Shown: positions 30,456 through 38,617 of the stretch, piece by piece
Layout of the letters: each line of letters begins with the position of its first letter
Numbering within the stretch: position 1 is the stretch's first letter
NCBI RefSeq assembly: GCF_039929605.1
Contig: NZ_JBDSQX010000098.1
Coordinates: forward strand, 1 to 64,000
Length of the DNA: 64,000 nt
Direction: 5' to 3'
From: Pelomonas sp039929605
GTDB taxonomy: Bacteria; Pseudomonadota; Gammaproteobacteria; Burkholderiales; Burkholderiaceae_C
Notes under the pieces: generated by a model
Databases searched by the model: none
The model's input: only the letters and a program-made list of their open reading frames with translations
What the model was told of the DNA's origin: nothing
Program-made: the position numbers and the translations under genes

Positions 30456-31979
30456 ATGACCGTTTACGCCGCCCCCGGCGCCGCTGGCGCCAAGATTGCC
30501 TACAAGCCCCGCTACGACAACTTCATCGGTGGCAAGTTCCAGCCGCCGGTCGAGGGCCAGTATTTCGACGTGATCTCGCCGATCAACGGCAAGGTCTACA
30601 CGAAGGCGGCGCGCTCAGACGCGAAAGACGTGGAGCTGGCGCTGGACGCCGCCCACGCGGCCGCCGCTGGCTGGGGCGCCACGCCGGCGGCCGAGCGGGC
30701 CAATGTGCTGCTGCGCATCGCCGACCGCATCGAGCAGAACCTGGAGCTGCTGGCCTATGCCGAGAGCGTGGACAACGGCAAGCCAATCCGCGAGACGCTG
30801 AACGCCGACATCCCGCTATGCGTGGACCATTTCCGCTACTTCGCCGGCTGCGTGCGAGCGCAGGAAGGCGCGCTGAGCGAGATCGATGGCAACACCATCG
30901 CCTATCACTTCCACGAGCCGCTGGGCGTCGTCGGCCAGATCATCCCGTGGAACTTCCCGCTGCTGATGGCGGCGTGGAAGGTGGCGCCGGCGCTGGGCGC
31001 CGGCAACTGCGTGGTGTTGAAGCCGGCCGAGAGCACGCCCATCGGCGTCCTGCTGTTTGCCGAGCTGATCGCCGACCTGCTGCCGCCGGGCGTGCTGAAC
31101 ATCGTCAACGGCTACGGCAAGGAGGCCGGCATGCCGCTGGCCACCAGCAAGCGCATCGCCAAGATCGCCTTCACCGGCAGCACGGCCACGGGCCGCGCGA
31201 TCGCGCAGGCGGCCGCCACCAACCTGATCCCGGCGACGCTGGAGCTGGGTGGCAAGAGCCCCAACCTGTTCTTCGACGACGTCATGGCCGAGGACGACGC
31301 GTTTCTGGACAAGGCCATCGAGGGCCTGGTGCTGTTCGCGTTCAACCAGGGCGAGGTCTGCACCTGCCCGAGCCGCGCGCTTATCCAGGAAGGCATGTTC
31401 GACAAGTTCATGGAGCGCGCCGTCAAGCGCGTGGCGGCCATCAAGCAGGGCAACCCGCTGGACACCGACACGATGATGGGCGCGCAAGCCTCGGCCGTGC
31501 AGATGGACAAGATCGAGACCTACCTCGCGCTGGGCAAGGAGGAAGGCGCCAAGGTGCTGATCGGCGGCGGTCGCGCGCAGATGAGTGGCGACCTGGCGGG
31601 CGGCTACTACATCCAGCCCACGCTGTTCCAGGGCCACAACCAGATGCGCATCTTCCGTGAGGAGATCTTCGGCCCGGTGCTGGCGGTGACGACCTTCAAG
31701 ACCGAGGCCGAGGCGCTGCAGATCGCCAACGACACGCCCTACGGCCTGGGCGCCGGCGTGTGGACGCGCGACGGCAGCCGGGCGTATCGGCTGGGCCGCG
31801 GCATCCAGGCCGGGCGCGTGTGGACCAACTGCTATCACGCCTACCCGGCACACGCGGCCTTTGGCGGCTACAAGGAATCGGGCATCGGCCGCGAGAACCA
31901 CAAGGGCATGCTCGACAACTACCAGCAGACGAAGAACCTGCTGGTCAGCTACTCGCCGAACGCGCTCGGATTCTTCTGA
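30456..31979 (+). CDS. NAD-dependent aldehyde dehydrogenase (AldB/ExaC/AcoD type)
   Basis: A 507-residue cytosolic enzyme oxidising aldehydes (probably acetaldehyde or similar short chains) to acids. It shows IAFTGSTATGRAIAQ for cofactor binding, LELGGKSPNLFFDD with the general-base Glu, and FNQGEVCTCPSRAL, where Cys302 is the nucleophile; the CTCPSR sequence is typical of the AldB/ExaC/AcoD subgroup linked to alcohol and acetoin oxidation. EEIFGPVLAV lies near residue 405. The ATG at 30456 follows CCGGAGAC. It is driven by the sigma-54 promoter and probably controlled by the divergent AcoR-type regulator. Confidence 0.92.
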   Translation: MTVYAAPGAAGAKIAYKPRYDNFIGGKFQPPVEGQYFDVISPINGKVYTKAARSDAKDVELALDAAHAAAAGWGATPAAERANVLLRIADRIEQNLELLAYAESVDNGKPIRETLNADIPLCVDHFRYFAGCVRAQEGALSEIDGNTIAYHFHEPLGVVGQIIPWNFPLLMAAWKVAPALGAGNCVVLKPAESTPIGVLLFAELIADLLPPGVLNIVNGYGKEAGMPLATSKRIAKIAFTGSTATGRAIAQAAATNLIPATLELGGKSPNLFFDDVMAEDDAFLDKAIEGLVLFAFNQGEVCTCPSRALIQEGMFDKFMERAVKRVAAIKQGNPLDTDTMMGAQASAVQMDKIETYLALGKEEGAKVLIGGGRAQMSGDLAGGYYIQPTLFQGHNQMRIFREEIFGPVLAVTTFKTEAEALQIANDTPYGLGAGVWTRDGSRAYRLGRGIQAGRVWTNCYHAYPAHAAFGGYKESGIGRENHKGMLDNYQQTKNLLVSYSPNALGFF

Positions 31980-32229
31980 TCGCCTGGCACCCCGGCTGAC
32001 AACCGGGGCTTCGGCGGCGGCGCCGTCAGGCCAGCATCGCTGTCCTGCAGCGCGCTGAACCACTCAGCGCGGCCAAGCACCGTTCCGCTGAGCTAGGGAT
32101 GTCGGGTAAGTTGACAGCCCATCGTCTATGTTGCTACGCAGCACCGGCTAACGCCTTGATCTGCAAAGAAATGATGGCGGTGGCATCAGTATTGCGTTGA
32201 CCTGAGCCCCACAGGTCTGGAGCCTCGTC

Positions 32230-33012
32230 ATGCGTCTGTCATCCCTTGCCGTCGCCCTCGCTCTGGCCCTGCCGCTCGCGGCCCAGGCCGCGCCAATCAC
32301 GCTGACCGGCACGATCCGGGACTTCAACTTCGCCGGCACCGTGTCGAGCGGCGTTGGCGGCCACCCGGATTTCGAGGCCTTCCTCGGTTCCGCCACGGGC
32401 ATCGTCGAATCGACGCTGGGCGGCGATGGCAAGCCGGTGTTGTCGGCCGTGCACCCGACGGTGACGAGCGCGGCGTCCTTCCACCAGTGGTACCACGACG
32501 ACCCGACCGTCAACGCCACCGGCAGCATCACGATCACGCTGGACCCGATCACCGCGACGACCTACCAATACAGCAACAACAATTTCTTCCCCATCGACGG
32601 CCTCTTGCTGGCCCAGAACATCGGCGGCCACAACTTCGCTTTCACGACCGAGTTCCACACCCAGTTCACCTACCAGACCGCCAACGACGACAACTTCTCG
32701 TTCAGCGGCGATGACGACGTGTGGGTGTTCATCAACGGCGTGCTGGCCATCGACCTCGGCGGCGTGCACGGCGCCATTGGCGGCAGCGTGAATCTCAACA
32801 CCTTTGCCGCCTTGAACGGCCTCGTCAACGGCAGCGACTACACGCTGGACGTCTTCCAGGCCGAGCGCCACACGACGGGCTCGAACTTCACGATGACGAC
32901 CTCGCTGCAGCTCGTCACGCCACCGACCGGTGAGCTGCCCGAGCCGGCGTCGCTGGGGCTGGTGGGCGCGGCCCTGCTGGCAGCCGGCGCTGCAGCGCGC
33001 CGCCGCCGCTGA
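32230..33012 (+). CDS. Secreted fibro-slime domain protein with PEP-CTERM sorting signal
   Basis: A 260-residue exported protein with a signal peptide (MRLSSLAVALALALPLAAQA). The central part carries the fibro-slime/PA14-like signature NDDNFSFSGDDDVWVFINGV followed by LAIDLGGVHGAIGGSVNL, known from slime-mould and bacterial surface proteins. The end, LPEPASLGLVGAALLAAGA plus a tail of Arg residues, is a complete PEP-CTERM signal, so an exosortase encoded elsewhere should process it for the envelope or extracellular matrix. A role in exopolysaccharide or floc formation is inferred. It stands alone and is followed by a strong terminator; the 250 bases upstream hold no gene. Confidence 0.85.
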   Translation: MRLSSLAVALALALPLAAQAAPITLTGTIRDFNFAGTVSSGVGGHPDFEAFLGSATGIVESTLGGDGKPVLSAVHPTVTSAASFHQWYHDDPTVNATGSITITLDPITATTYQYSNNNFFPIDGLLLAQNIGGHNFAFTTEFHTQFTYQTANDDNFSFSGDDDVWVFINGVLAIDLGGVHGAIGGSVNLNTFAALNGLVNGSDYTLDVFQAERHTTGSNFTMTTSLQLVTPPTGELPEPASLGLVGAALLAAGAAARRRR

Positions 33013-33030
33013 GTTCTACGCGCCAACGGC

Positions 33031-33060
33031 AAGGGCCGCCCGAGGGCGGCCCTTGCTTTT
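33031..33060. terminator. Intrinsic terminator between convergent genes
   Basis: AAGGGCCGCC and GGCGGCCCTT pair around a CGAG-type loop, followed by TGCTTTT. It lies 18 bases after the PEP-CTERM gene stop and 12 bases before the end of the convergent phosphodiesterase gene, so it can serve both strands, more strongly the plus strand. Confidence 0.85.
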
Positions 33061-33072
33061 GCGGGCGGCGGA

Positions 33073-34350
33073 TTACTTCTGGCCCGTGCAGTTGGCGTAG
33101 AAGCTGGTGGTTGCCGGCCAGTCCGAGAACACGCCCAGCACGCCGACCTGCTCGGCCAGCACGTCCAGCATGCGGAACATGTCGCCTTCGCGGGTGATGG
33201 CGCTGTCGAAGCTCTGGTAGTACGAGCCGTTGTTGCCGTCGGCCAGGATGCCGCTGCGCTCCAGCGACCAGGTGATGATGTCCAACCCCGCCGCCTTGGC
33301 GTTGCGGGCGTATGGCGAGGGCAGGATGTTGCCGCTGGTGTCGGCCGTCAGCAGCTGCCACAGCGGTGGCGCGACGATGCGGATGCCTGCGGCGCGGTAG
33401 GCCTTGAGCTGCTCGAAGGTGGGTACGTCGGCCGGCCCGTTGGCATCGTCGAGGTAGACCGCCTGGCGGCCGAAGGCGGGCTCGTTCTTCACCCAGTACA
33501 GGATGTCGTTGATGTCGAAGCTCTGCGCCCAGACGTCACGCGCGGGCACGCCGGCCGCCTTGTGCTCGTCGATCATCTTCTGCGCGTAGGCGGCCTGGCT
33601 GAAGCCGTCGAATGGCATGGCAACGCTGGCCGACTTCAGCTCGGGCGTCATCTTCACGCCCAGCTTCTTGAACAAGGCGATGGCTTCCTTCAGCGTCAGC
33701 AGCGTGCCGCTGGTGGGGCCGGCGTAGAGGTCGGTGCGGAAGTTGGCCGTGCCCGCCTGGTACTCGGCCACGGTGCGGCCGCGCGGGTTGGACGCGTCCA
33801 TCTTGCCGCGCAGGGTCTTGAACTCGGCCAGCGTCAGCTCGCTCGTGCGGCACTCGGCGGCGGCCGGTGCGACGAGCGTGCCGGCGGCGTCGAAGACAGC
33901 GGGCGTGAAGGGCTTGACGCACTTGCTCGCCAGCGGCGTGGCGAGGATGTTGGTGGTCGTGTGCAGGTCGTTCTGCGCGTGGCGGCAGACGAGTTCCTTG
34001 TCCTTCGTGAAGGTCACGTCGCACTCGACGACGCCGGCGCCCATGCGTGCTCCCGCTTCGTAGCTTTCCTTGGTGTGCTCGGGGAACTGCAGCGGCGCGC
34101 CGCGGTGGGCGATGGAGAAGAGCGTCGGCTTGTAGCTCTCGCGCGTGGCGGCGCAATGCTGCAGGCGCTTCTTCAGCGGGCTGTCGGCCATCTCCTCGAC
34201 GAGGAAGAAGGGCCGCGGGCCGAGCTGGACGCTGGCGATGCCGCTGTCGTTGCCATGACCGCGGCGGTTGCCGTCAAAGTCGTTGGCGCAGGCGGGGAGG
34301 CTGGCAACGCCGAGCGCGAGCAGTGCAAGGCGGGTGAGGGTGCGGCGCAT
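33073..34350 (-). CDS. Glycerophosphodiester phosphodiesterase (periplasmic)
   Basis: A 425-residue exported protein starting MRRTLTRLALLALGVASLPA and a lipobox-like PAC. The GDPD TIM-barrel motifs are present: SIAHRGAPLQFPEHTKES with catalytic His-Arg, GAGVVECDVTFTKD with the metal-binding Glu and Asp, and VCRHAQNDL with the second catalytic His. It should hydrolyse glycerophosphodiesters to glycerol 3-phosphate and an alcohol. It is longer than E. coli GlpQ (358 aa), with inserts around residues 150-230. No glpT transporter gene adjoins it. Confidence 0.85.
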   Translation of the reverse strand: MRRTLTRLALLALGVASLPACANDFDGNRRGHGNDSGIASVQLGPRPFFLVEEMADSPLKKRLQHCAATRESYKPTLFSIAHRGAPLQFPEHTKESYEAGARMGAGVVECDVTFTKDKELVCRHAQNDLHTTTNILATPLASKCVKPFTPAVFDAAGTLVAPAAAECRTSELTLAEFKTLRGKMDASNPRGRTVAEYQAGTANFRTDLYAGPTSGTLLTLKEAIALFKKLGVKMTPELKSASVAMPFDGFSQAAYAQKMIDEHKAAGVPARDVWAQSFDINDILYWVKNEPAFGRQAVYLDDANGPADVPTFEQLKAYRAAGIRIVAPPLWQLLTADTSGNILPSPYARNAKAAGLDIITWSLERSGILADGNNGSYYQSFDSAITREGDMFRMLDVLAEQVGVLGVFSDWPATTSFYANCTGQK

Positions 34351-34424
34351 GGGCTGTCTCCGTGTGTGGGGCAGCCAAGGCTAGGCGGCCTCAATGAAGC
34401 CGTGGTGACAGCGTAGAGAGCGAG

Positions 34425-35732
34425 TTAGGGGGAGTGCGGGTGGCCGTTGTCCGCCTTGCGCGGGAAGGGCGCGAACATCGCGCCGAGCACCGACGGGATG
34501 GCCGCGAACATGACGACGATGAAGTAGGTCTTGTAGCCCAGGTGGTCGGCCAGCGGGCCCGAGATCATCTGCGTCGGCACCAGCGTCAGGTTCATGATCG
34601 AGTTAGCAAACGCGTAGTGCGTCATGTGGAATCGGCCCGGGGAGATCTGCTGCATCATGTACAGCATGTTGGCGACGAAGCCGAAGCTGTAGCCGAACTT
34701 CTCCAGCGTCACCAGGCTCGCCACCGTCCAGAACGACAGCGTGTGCCCCGGGCCTGCCAGCTGCGACAGGACGACGAAGGCGACGTGCGGGATGTTCAGG
34801 CACAGCGCCATGATCACCAGCGTGCGGCGGTTCAGGCCGTACTTGGCCATGAAGGCGCCGCCCAGCAGGCCGGCCCCGAGGCTCACCACCGTGGAGATGG
34901 TGCCGTCGATCAGCCCTTTGTCCTTCAGTGACAGGCCGACGCCGCCCAGGTCGGGCGAGGCCTGCAGGAACAACGGCCCCAGTTGCAGCAGCAGCCCCTC
35001 GGAGCTGCGGTACAGCAGGACAAACATCAGCATGCCCCAGATGCTGTCCTTCTTGAAGAAGTCGACGATGGCATCGCCGAAGGTTCGGAAGGCCGCGCGC
35101 GCGCTCACGGGCCGGTCGCCGATGCTGCCGGTGGGCAGCGCGAACCAGTGGTAGACGGCCAGTGCCGCGAGCGTGCCTGCCGACATGACCAGCGCCCAGC
35201 TCCAGGCCGAGGTGGTGCTGAGGTGGTGGTCCTCCTTCAGCGAGCCGGCGATCCAGACGACAAGGGCCGTGCCGAAGAGCTTGCCGACGTTCCAGAACAC
35301 GCCCTGCACGCCGATGTATTTGGCCTGGCCCTTCTCGTCGAGCGCGGTGATGTAGATGCCGTCGACGCAGATGTCCTGCGTGGCCGAGCAGAAGGCCATG
35401 ACCCAGAGCACGGCAATGGTGATCTGGAAGTAGTTGGGCAGCGGCAGGGCTGCGGCGATGCCGCAGAGCAGCACGGCCATGATGACTTCCATCCACAGCA
35501 CGAAGAACTTCTTCGTCTTGAACATGTCCAGGAAGGCTGCCCACAGCGGCTTGAGCGACCAGGTGATGCCGACGCTGGCGGTGGCCAGCGTGATCTCGCC
35601 GTCGCTGTGGCCGAGGTCCTTGAACATCGTGCCGACGACCCAGATCACCATCGCGAAAGGGATGCCTTCGGACAGGTAGGACGTGGGGACCCAGGACCAG
35701 GGATTCCGGATGGTTGTGTTGCTTGAGGTCAT
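34425..35732 (-). CDS. AmpG-like major facilitator permease 1
   Basis: A 435-residue inner-membrane protein with about 12 membrane helices and the N-terminal WVPTSYLSEGIPFAMVIWVV block typical of the AmpG branch of the MFS, plus SATQDICVDGIYITAL in helix 4-5. AmpG proteins import anhydro-muropeptides for wall recycling. It begins a same-strand block upstream of which lie a second AmpG-like gene, a GHL10 glycosidase and murQ, so it probably serves amino-sugar or muropeptide uptake. A 258-base spacer with operator-like palindromes lies just upstream of its start. Confidence 0.8.
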   Translation of the reverse strand: MTSSNTTIRNPWSWVPTSYLSEGIPFAMVIWVVGTMFKDLGHSDGEITLATASVGITWSLKPLWAAFLDMFKTKKFFVLWMEVIMAVLLCGIAAALPLPNYFQITIAVLWVMAFCSATQDICVDGIYITALDEKGQAKYIGVQGVFWNVGKLFGTALVVWIAGSLKEDHHLSTTSAWSWALVMSAGTLAALAVYHWFALPTGSIGDRPVSARAAFRTFGDAIVDFFKKDSIWGMLMFVLLYRSSEGLLLQLGPLFLQASPDLGGVGLSLKDKGLIDGTISTVVSLGAGLLGGAFMAKYGLNRRTLVIMALCLNIPHVAFVVLSQLAGPGHTLSFWTVASLVTLEKFGYSFGFVANMLYMMQQISPGRFHMTHYAFANSIMNLTLVPTQMISGPLADHLGYKTYFIVVMFAAIPSVLGAMFAPFPRKADNGHPHSP

Positions 35733-35777
35733 GGGTCTGAAATCGGCTGTAACTTTTCTAGGCCCGAAGCCGCGTGC

Positions 35778-35824
35778 ACGAATCGAAGCGCTGCCGCGCG
35801 GACAACGTTGTCTTTTCGATTCGT
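35778..35824. promoter_or_regulatory. Operator-like palindromes upstream of the AmpG-like gene
   Basis: GACAACGTTGTC at 35801-35812 is a perfect 12-bp palindrome with the central CG common to LacI-family operators. It is nested within a 10-bp inverted repeat, ACGAATCGAA at 35778-35787 and TTCGATTCGT at 35815-35824. Both sit 50-90 bp upstream of the permease start at 35732. No LacI-type gene is in the window, so the binding protein is unknown. Confidence 0.5.
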
Positions 35825-35990
35825 CAGAAGGCCCCTGGGACGCGTTCGAACGGAGGGCGCGCAGGCCACTGCGTCGAGCGTGGCGCGATGCTAGGGGTGA
35901 AACCGCAAGTGCCGCATCCGGGGTTGCCTCCCCCGTGGACGCGGGCCGGACAGCGCGCGGACAGCGTCGTTCAGCGTCGGTTGGCGTCGT

Positions 35991-37250
35991 TCAGCGCGAG
36001 GCGTAAGGCCCGGTGCGCAGCGCGTCGGCAATGCCGCGCCGGTTCTGCGCCAGCGCCACCAGGCTGAAGTGGATGTGGCCGCTGCCAGGTGCCAAGCGCC
36101 GAACGCTGCCGATCTGGCCGGTGATCTCGTCCGGCATCCAGCTCTGCGGCGTGGCGTCGATGCGGCTGGTGAACAGGCCGGGGTGGATGGGGCGGTCGAG
36201 TGGGTTCAATGCTGCCCAAGCCTGCAGCAGCGGCTCGAAGGCCTGGGCGGTTTGCGCGCGCGGCCAGTAGAGCTGCGGCGCGAGGTAGTCCAGCCAGCCC
36301 TCGCGCAGCCAGAGTTCCACATCGGCGTACAGCTTGTCGTACTGGCTGAAGCCGGTGATGCCGGGCGGGCGCAGGTCGGGCCGGGGCAGGCCGAAGGGGC
36401 TGATGCCCACGCGCGTGCCGGGGCGGGCCTGGTGTGCCAGCGCGTAGAGCCGCTGCACGAGGGTGTTGACGTTGTAGCGGCGCCAGTCGGCGCGCGCCAG
36501 GGTGCCGCCGGTGGCGAGGTACTTCTGCCAGCTCGGCTCGTCGGGGAAGTCGATGTCCGCCTTGGCCGCGTCCTGCACCGGATAAGGGTAGAAGTAGTCG
36601 TCGATGTGGATGCCGTCGACGGCGTAGCGCGCCAGCAGGTCGCGCACGACGGCCAGCGTGTGCTCGGCGGCGGCGGGTTCGCCGGGGTCGATCCAGAGCT
36701 GGTCGCCGTAGCGCTTGACCCAGTCGGGCCGGGTGCGGCTGACATGCGTGGCCGCCGGTGCGGACTTGGCGGTGCTGTGCCGGGCGCGGTAGGGGTTGAT
36801 CCAGGCGTGCAGCTCCAGCCCGCGCAGCCTGGCTTCGGCCAGCCAGACGGCCAGCGGGTCGTAGCCGGGGTGCTGGCCCTGCGTGCCAGTGAGGTACTCG
36901 CTCCAGGGCTCCAGCGCGGACTCGTAGATCGCGTCGGCGCCGGGCCGCACCTGCAGGATCAGCGCGTTGAGGCCGACGCGCACGGCCGTGTCGCACAGGC
37001 TGCGGATCTCGGCCTGCTGGGCCTCGGCGGAGAGGCCACGGCGGCTGGGCCAGTCGATGTTGGAGACGGTGGCGACCCAGGCGGCCCGCCATTCGCGCGG
37101 CGGCGGGCCGGCGGGCTTCGGTGCCGGCGGCTGCGTTGCGGGTTGGGATGCGGGCGTCGCCTCGGGCGCTGTCGGCACCAGCTCAGGCGGTGTCGCGCAG
37201 GCCGTGAGTAGCGGTGCGGTGGCGAGGCTCAGCAGGTGGCGGCGTTTCAT
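35991..37250 (-). CDS. GHL10/DUF187-type glycoside hydrolase lipoprotein (YngK-like)
   Basis: Using the ATG at 37250 the product is 419 residues with a lipoprotein signal (MKRRHLLSLATAPLLTAC). The mature protein is a glycoside hydrolase-like TIM barrel of the DUF187/GHL10 group: WRAAWVATVSNIDWPSRRG, LNALILQVRPGADAIY, LHAWINPYRA, VDGIHIDDYFYPYP and YLAPQLYWPR. The acidic pair in HIDDYFY is a catalytic candidate. The start overlaps the upstream permease stop (ATGA), so it is coupled to an AmpG-like gene and murQ, which suggests peptidoglycan-derived substrates. The specific reaction is not known for most of this family. Confidence 0.82.
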   Translation of the reverse strand: MKRRHLLSLATAPLLTACATPPELVPTAPEATPASQPATQPPAPKPAGPPPREWRAAWVATVSNIDWPSRRGLSAEAQQAEIRSLCDTAVRVGLNALILQVRPGADAIYESALEPWSEYLTGTQGQHPGYDPLAVWLAEARLRGLELHAWINPYRARHSTAKSAPAATHVSRTRPDWVKRYGDQLWIDPGEPAAAEHTLAVVRDLLARYAVDGIHIDDYFYPYPVQDAAKADIDFPDEPSWQKYLATGGTLARADWRRYNVNTLVQRLYALAHQARPGTRVGISPFGLPRPDLRPPGITGFSQYDKLYADVELWLREGWLDYLAPQLYWPRAQTAQAFEPLLQAWAALNPLDRPIHPGLFTSRIDATPQSWMPDEITGQIGSVRRLAPGSGHIHFSLVALAQNRRGIADALRTGPYASR

Positions 37251-38617
37251 GGTGTGTCGTCCGCCTTCTTGCCGAAGCCGTCGGGGATCTTGATGAGCGC
37301 CGCCATCACCACGCTGGGCAGCGTGGCCGCTAGCACCCAGGCAAAGAAGGGCACGTAGCCGATGTGGTCCTGCAGCCAGCCGCTCCACATGCCGGGGATC
37401 ATCATCCCGAGGGCCATGAAGCCGGTGCAGATCGCGTAGTGCGCCGTCTTCTGTGTGCCATCGGCCACGTGGATCATGTACATCAGGTAGGCCGTGAACC
37501 CGAGGCCATAACCGAACTGTTCAACGGCGAGTGCGGCGCTGATGGCGGCCAGGCTGGTCGGGTGCGTCATCGCCAGCAGCAGGAAGGCCACGTTGGGCAC
37601 GTGCATGGCCAGCACCAGCGGCCACAGTGCGCGCTTGAGGCCGATGCGGGAGATGACCCAGCCGCCGCACAGGCCGCCCAGCGTCAGCGCGATGAGGCCG
37701 ACCGTGCCGTAGGCGATGCCCACTTCCTTGGTCGACAGGCCCAGGCCGCCCTGATCGACCGAGTCGAGCAGGAAGGGCGATGCGAGCTTCAGCAGTTGCG
37801 CTTCGGGGAAGCGATAGAGCAGCAGGAAGCCGAGCGTGACCGCGATGCCCGGCTTTTTGAAGAAGCTCGCGAACACGGCGAAGAACTCGGCCACCAGCCC
37901 GCGTGCGGCGGCGCGGCCGGGCCCGGCCACATCGGCCGCGGGCCGTGGCAGCACGAAGGCGTGCCAGGCCGCCAGCGCGATGAACAGCCCCGCCAGCAGC
38001 CAGAACACAGCGCTCCAGGCGGTGACGACGGAGCCGGTGCGCTCGGTCAATTCACCCGCCAGATAGACGAGGGCGCCCTGGCCCGTGATGTTGGCCAGCC
38101 GGTAGAACGTGGAGCGCACGCCGACGAAGGCGGCCTGGCTGTGCTGCGGCAGGGCCAGCATGTAGAAGCCGTCGGCGGCGATGTCGTGTGAGGCCGAGGA
38201 GAAAGCCATCAGCCACAGCACGGCCAGCGAGAGCTGGAAGGCGCGGTCGGTGGGCAGCGTCAGCGCCACGCCGGCCAGCGCGGCACCGACGAAGAACTGC
38301 AGCACCGCCACCCAGCTGCGCTTGGTGCCGAACAGCTCGGCCAGCGGCGACCACAGCGGCTTCAGCACCCAAGGCAGGTAGAGCCAGCTCGTGTAGAGCG
38401 CGATGTCGGTGTTGGAGATGCCGAGGTTCTTGTAGAGCACCACCGACAGCGACATCACCGTCACATAGGGCAGCCCCTGCGCGAAGTAGAGGCTGGGGAT
38501 CCAGCCCCAAGGGGATGTTCGCCCCTCGCCCGCCGGGTACGGCGGTCGATCCCCCGAGGGGACGTGGCCTTGCTTGGGGCGGCCCGGCGCGGCGGCCTCT
38601 GGCGGTTCGCTGCTCAT
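37247..38617 (-). CDS. AmpG-like major facilitator permease 2
   Basis: A 456-residue MFS protein of the AmpG type: WIPSLYFAQGLPYVTVMSLS opens the first membrane helix and SSASHDIAADGFYMLAL follows in helix 4-5. It should import a muropeptide or anhydro sugar. Unlike permease 1, it carries an extra N-terminal segment of about 35 residues (PGRPKQGHVPSGDRPPYPAG and neighbours) that is encoded by a GC-rich repeat element read in frame. The start at 38617 overlaps the murQ stop (ATGA); the longer frame to 38731 lies within murQ. Confidence 0.82.
   Translation of the reverse strand: MSSEPPEAAAPGRPKQGHVPSGDRPPYPAGEGRTSPWGWIPSLYFAQGLPYVTVMSLSVVLYKNLGISNTDIALYTSWLYLPWVLKPLWSPLAELFGTKRSWVAVLQFFVGAALAGVALTLPTDRAFQLSLAVLWLMAFSSASHDIAADGFYMLALPQHSQAAFVGVRSTFYRLANITGQGALVYLAGELTERTGSVVTAWSAVFWLLAGLFIALAAWHAFVLPRPAADVAGPGRAAARGLVAEFFAVFASFFKKPGIAVTLGFLLLYRFPEAQLLKLASPFLLDSVDQGGLGLSTKEVGIAYGTVGLIALTLGGLCGGWVISRIGLKRALWPLVLAMHVPNVAFLLLAMTHPTSLAAISAALAVEQFGYGLGFTAYLMYMIHVADGTQKTAHYAICTGFMALGMMIPGMWSGWLQDHIGYVPFFAWVLAATLPSVVMAALIKIPDGFGKKADDTP
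38500..38600. repeat. GC-rich REP-like element read as permease N-terminus
   Basis: The segment contains CCCCAAGGGGATG, CCCCCGAGGGGACG and a CTTGCTTGGGGCGGCCCGGCG core. That core matches, in either orientation, the elements at 6226-6297, 53380-53590 and 53855-53970. Here it encodes roughly residues 6-39 of the AmpG-like permease ahead of the first membrane helix. Confidence 0.65.

Noticed and set aside
28508..31660. A 1050-codon plus-strand frame
   Set aside because: It is antisense to the sigma-54 activator and out of frame with the aldehyde dehydrogenase, both of which have full sets of family motifs.
31990..32008. CCCCGG/CCGGGG hairpin after the aldehyde dehydrogenase gene as terminator
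   Set aside because: The stem is only 6 bp and no T-run follows, so evidence is too weak to list it.
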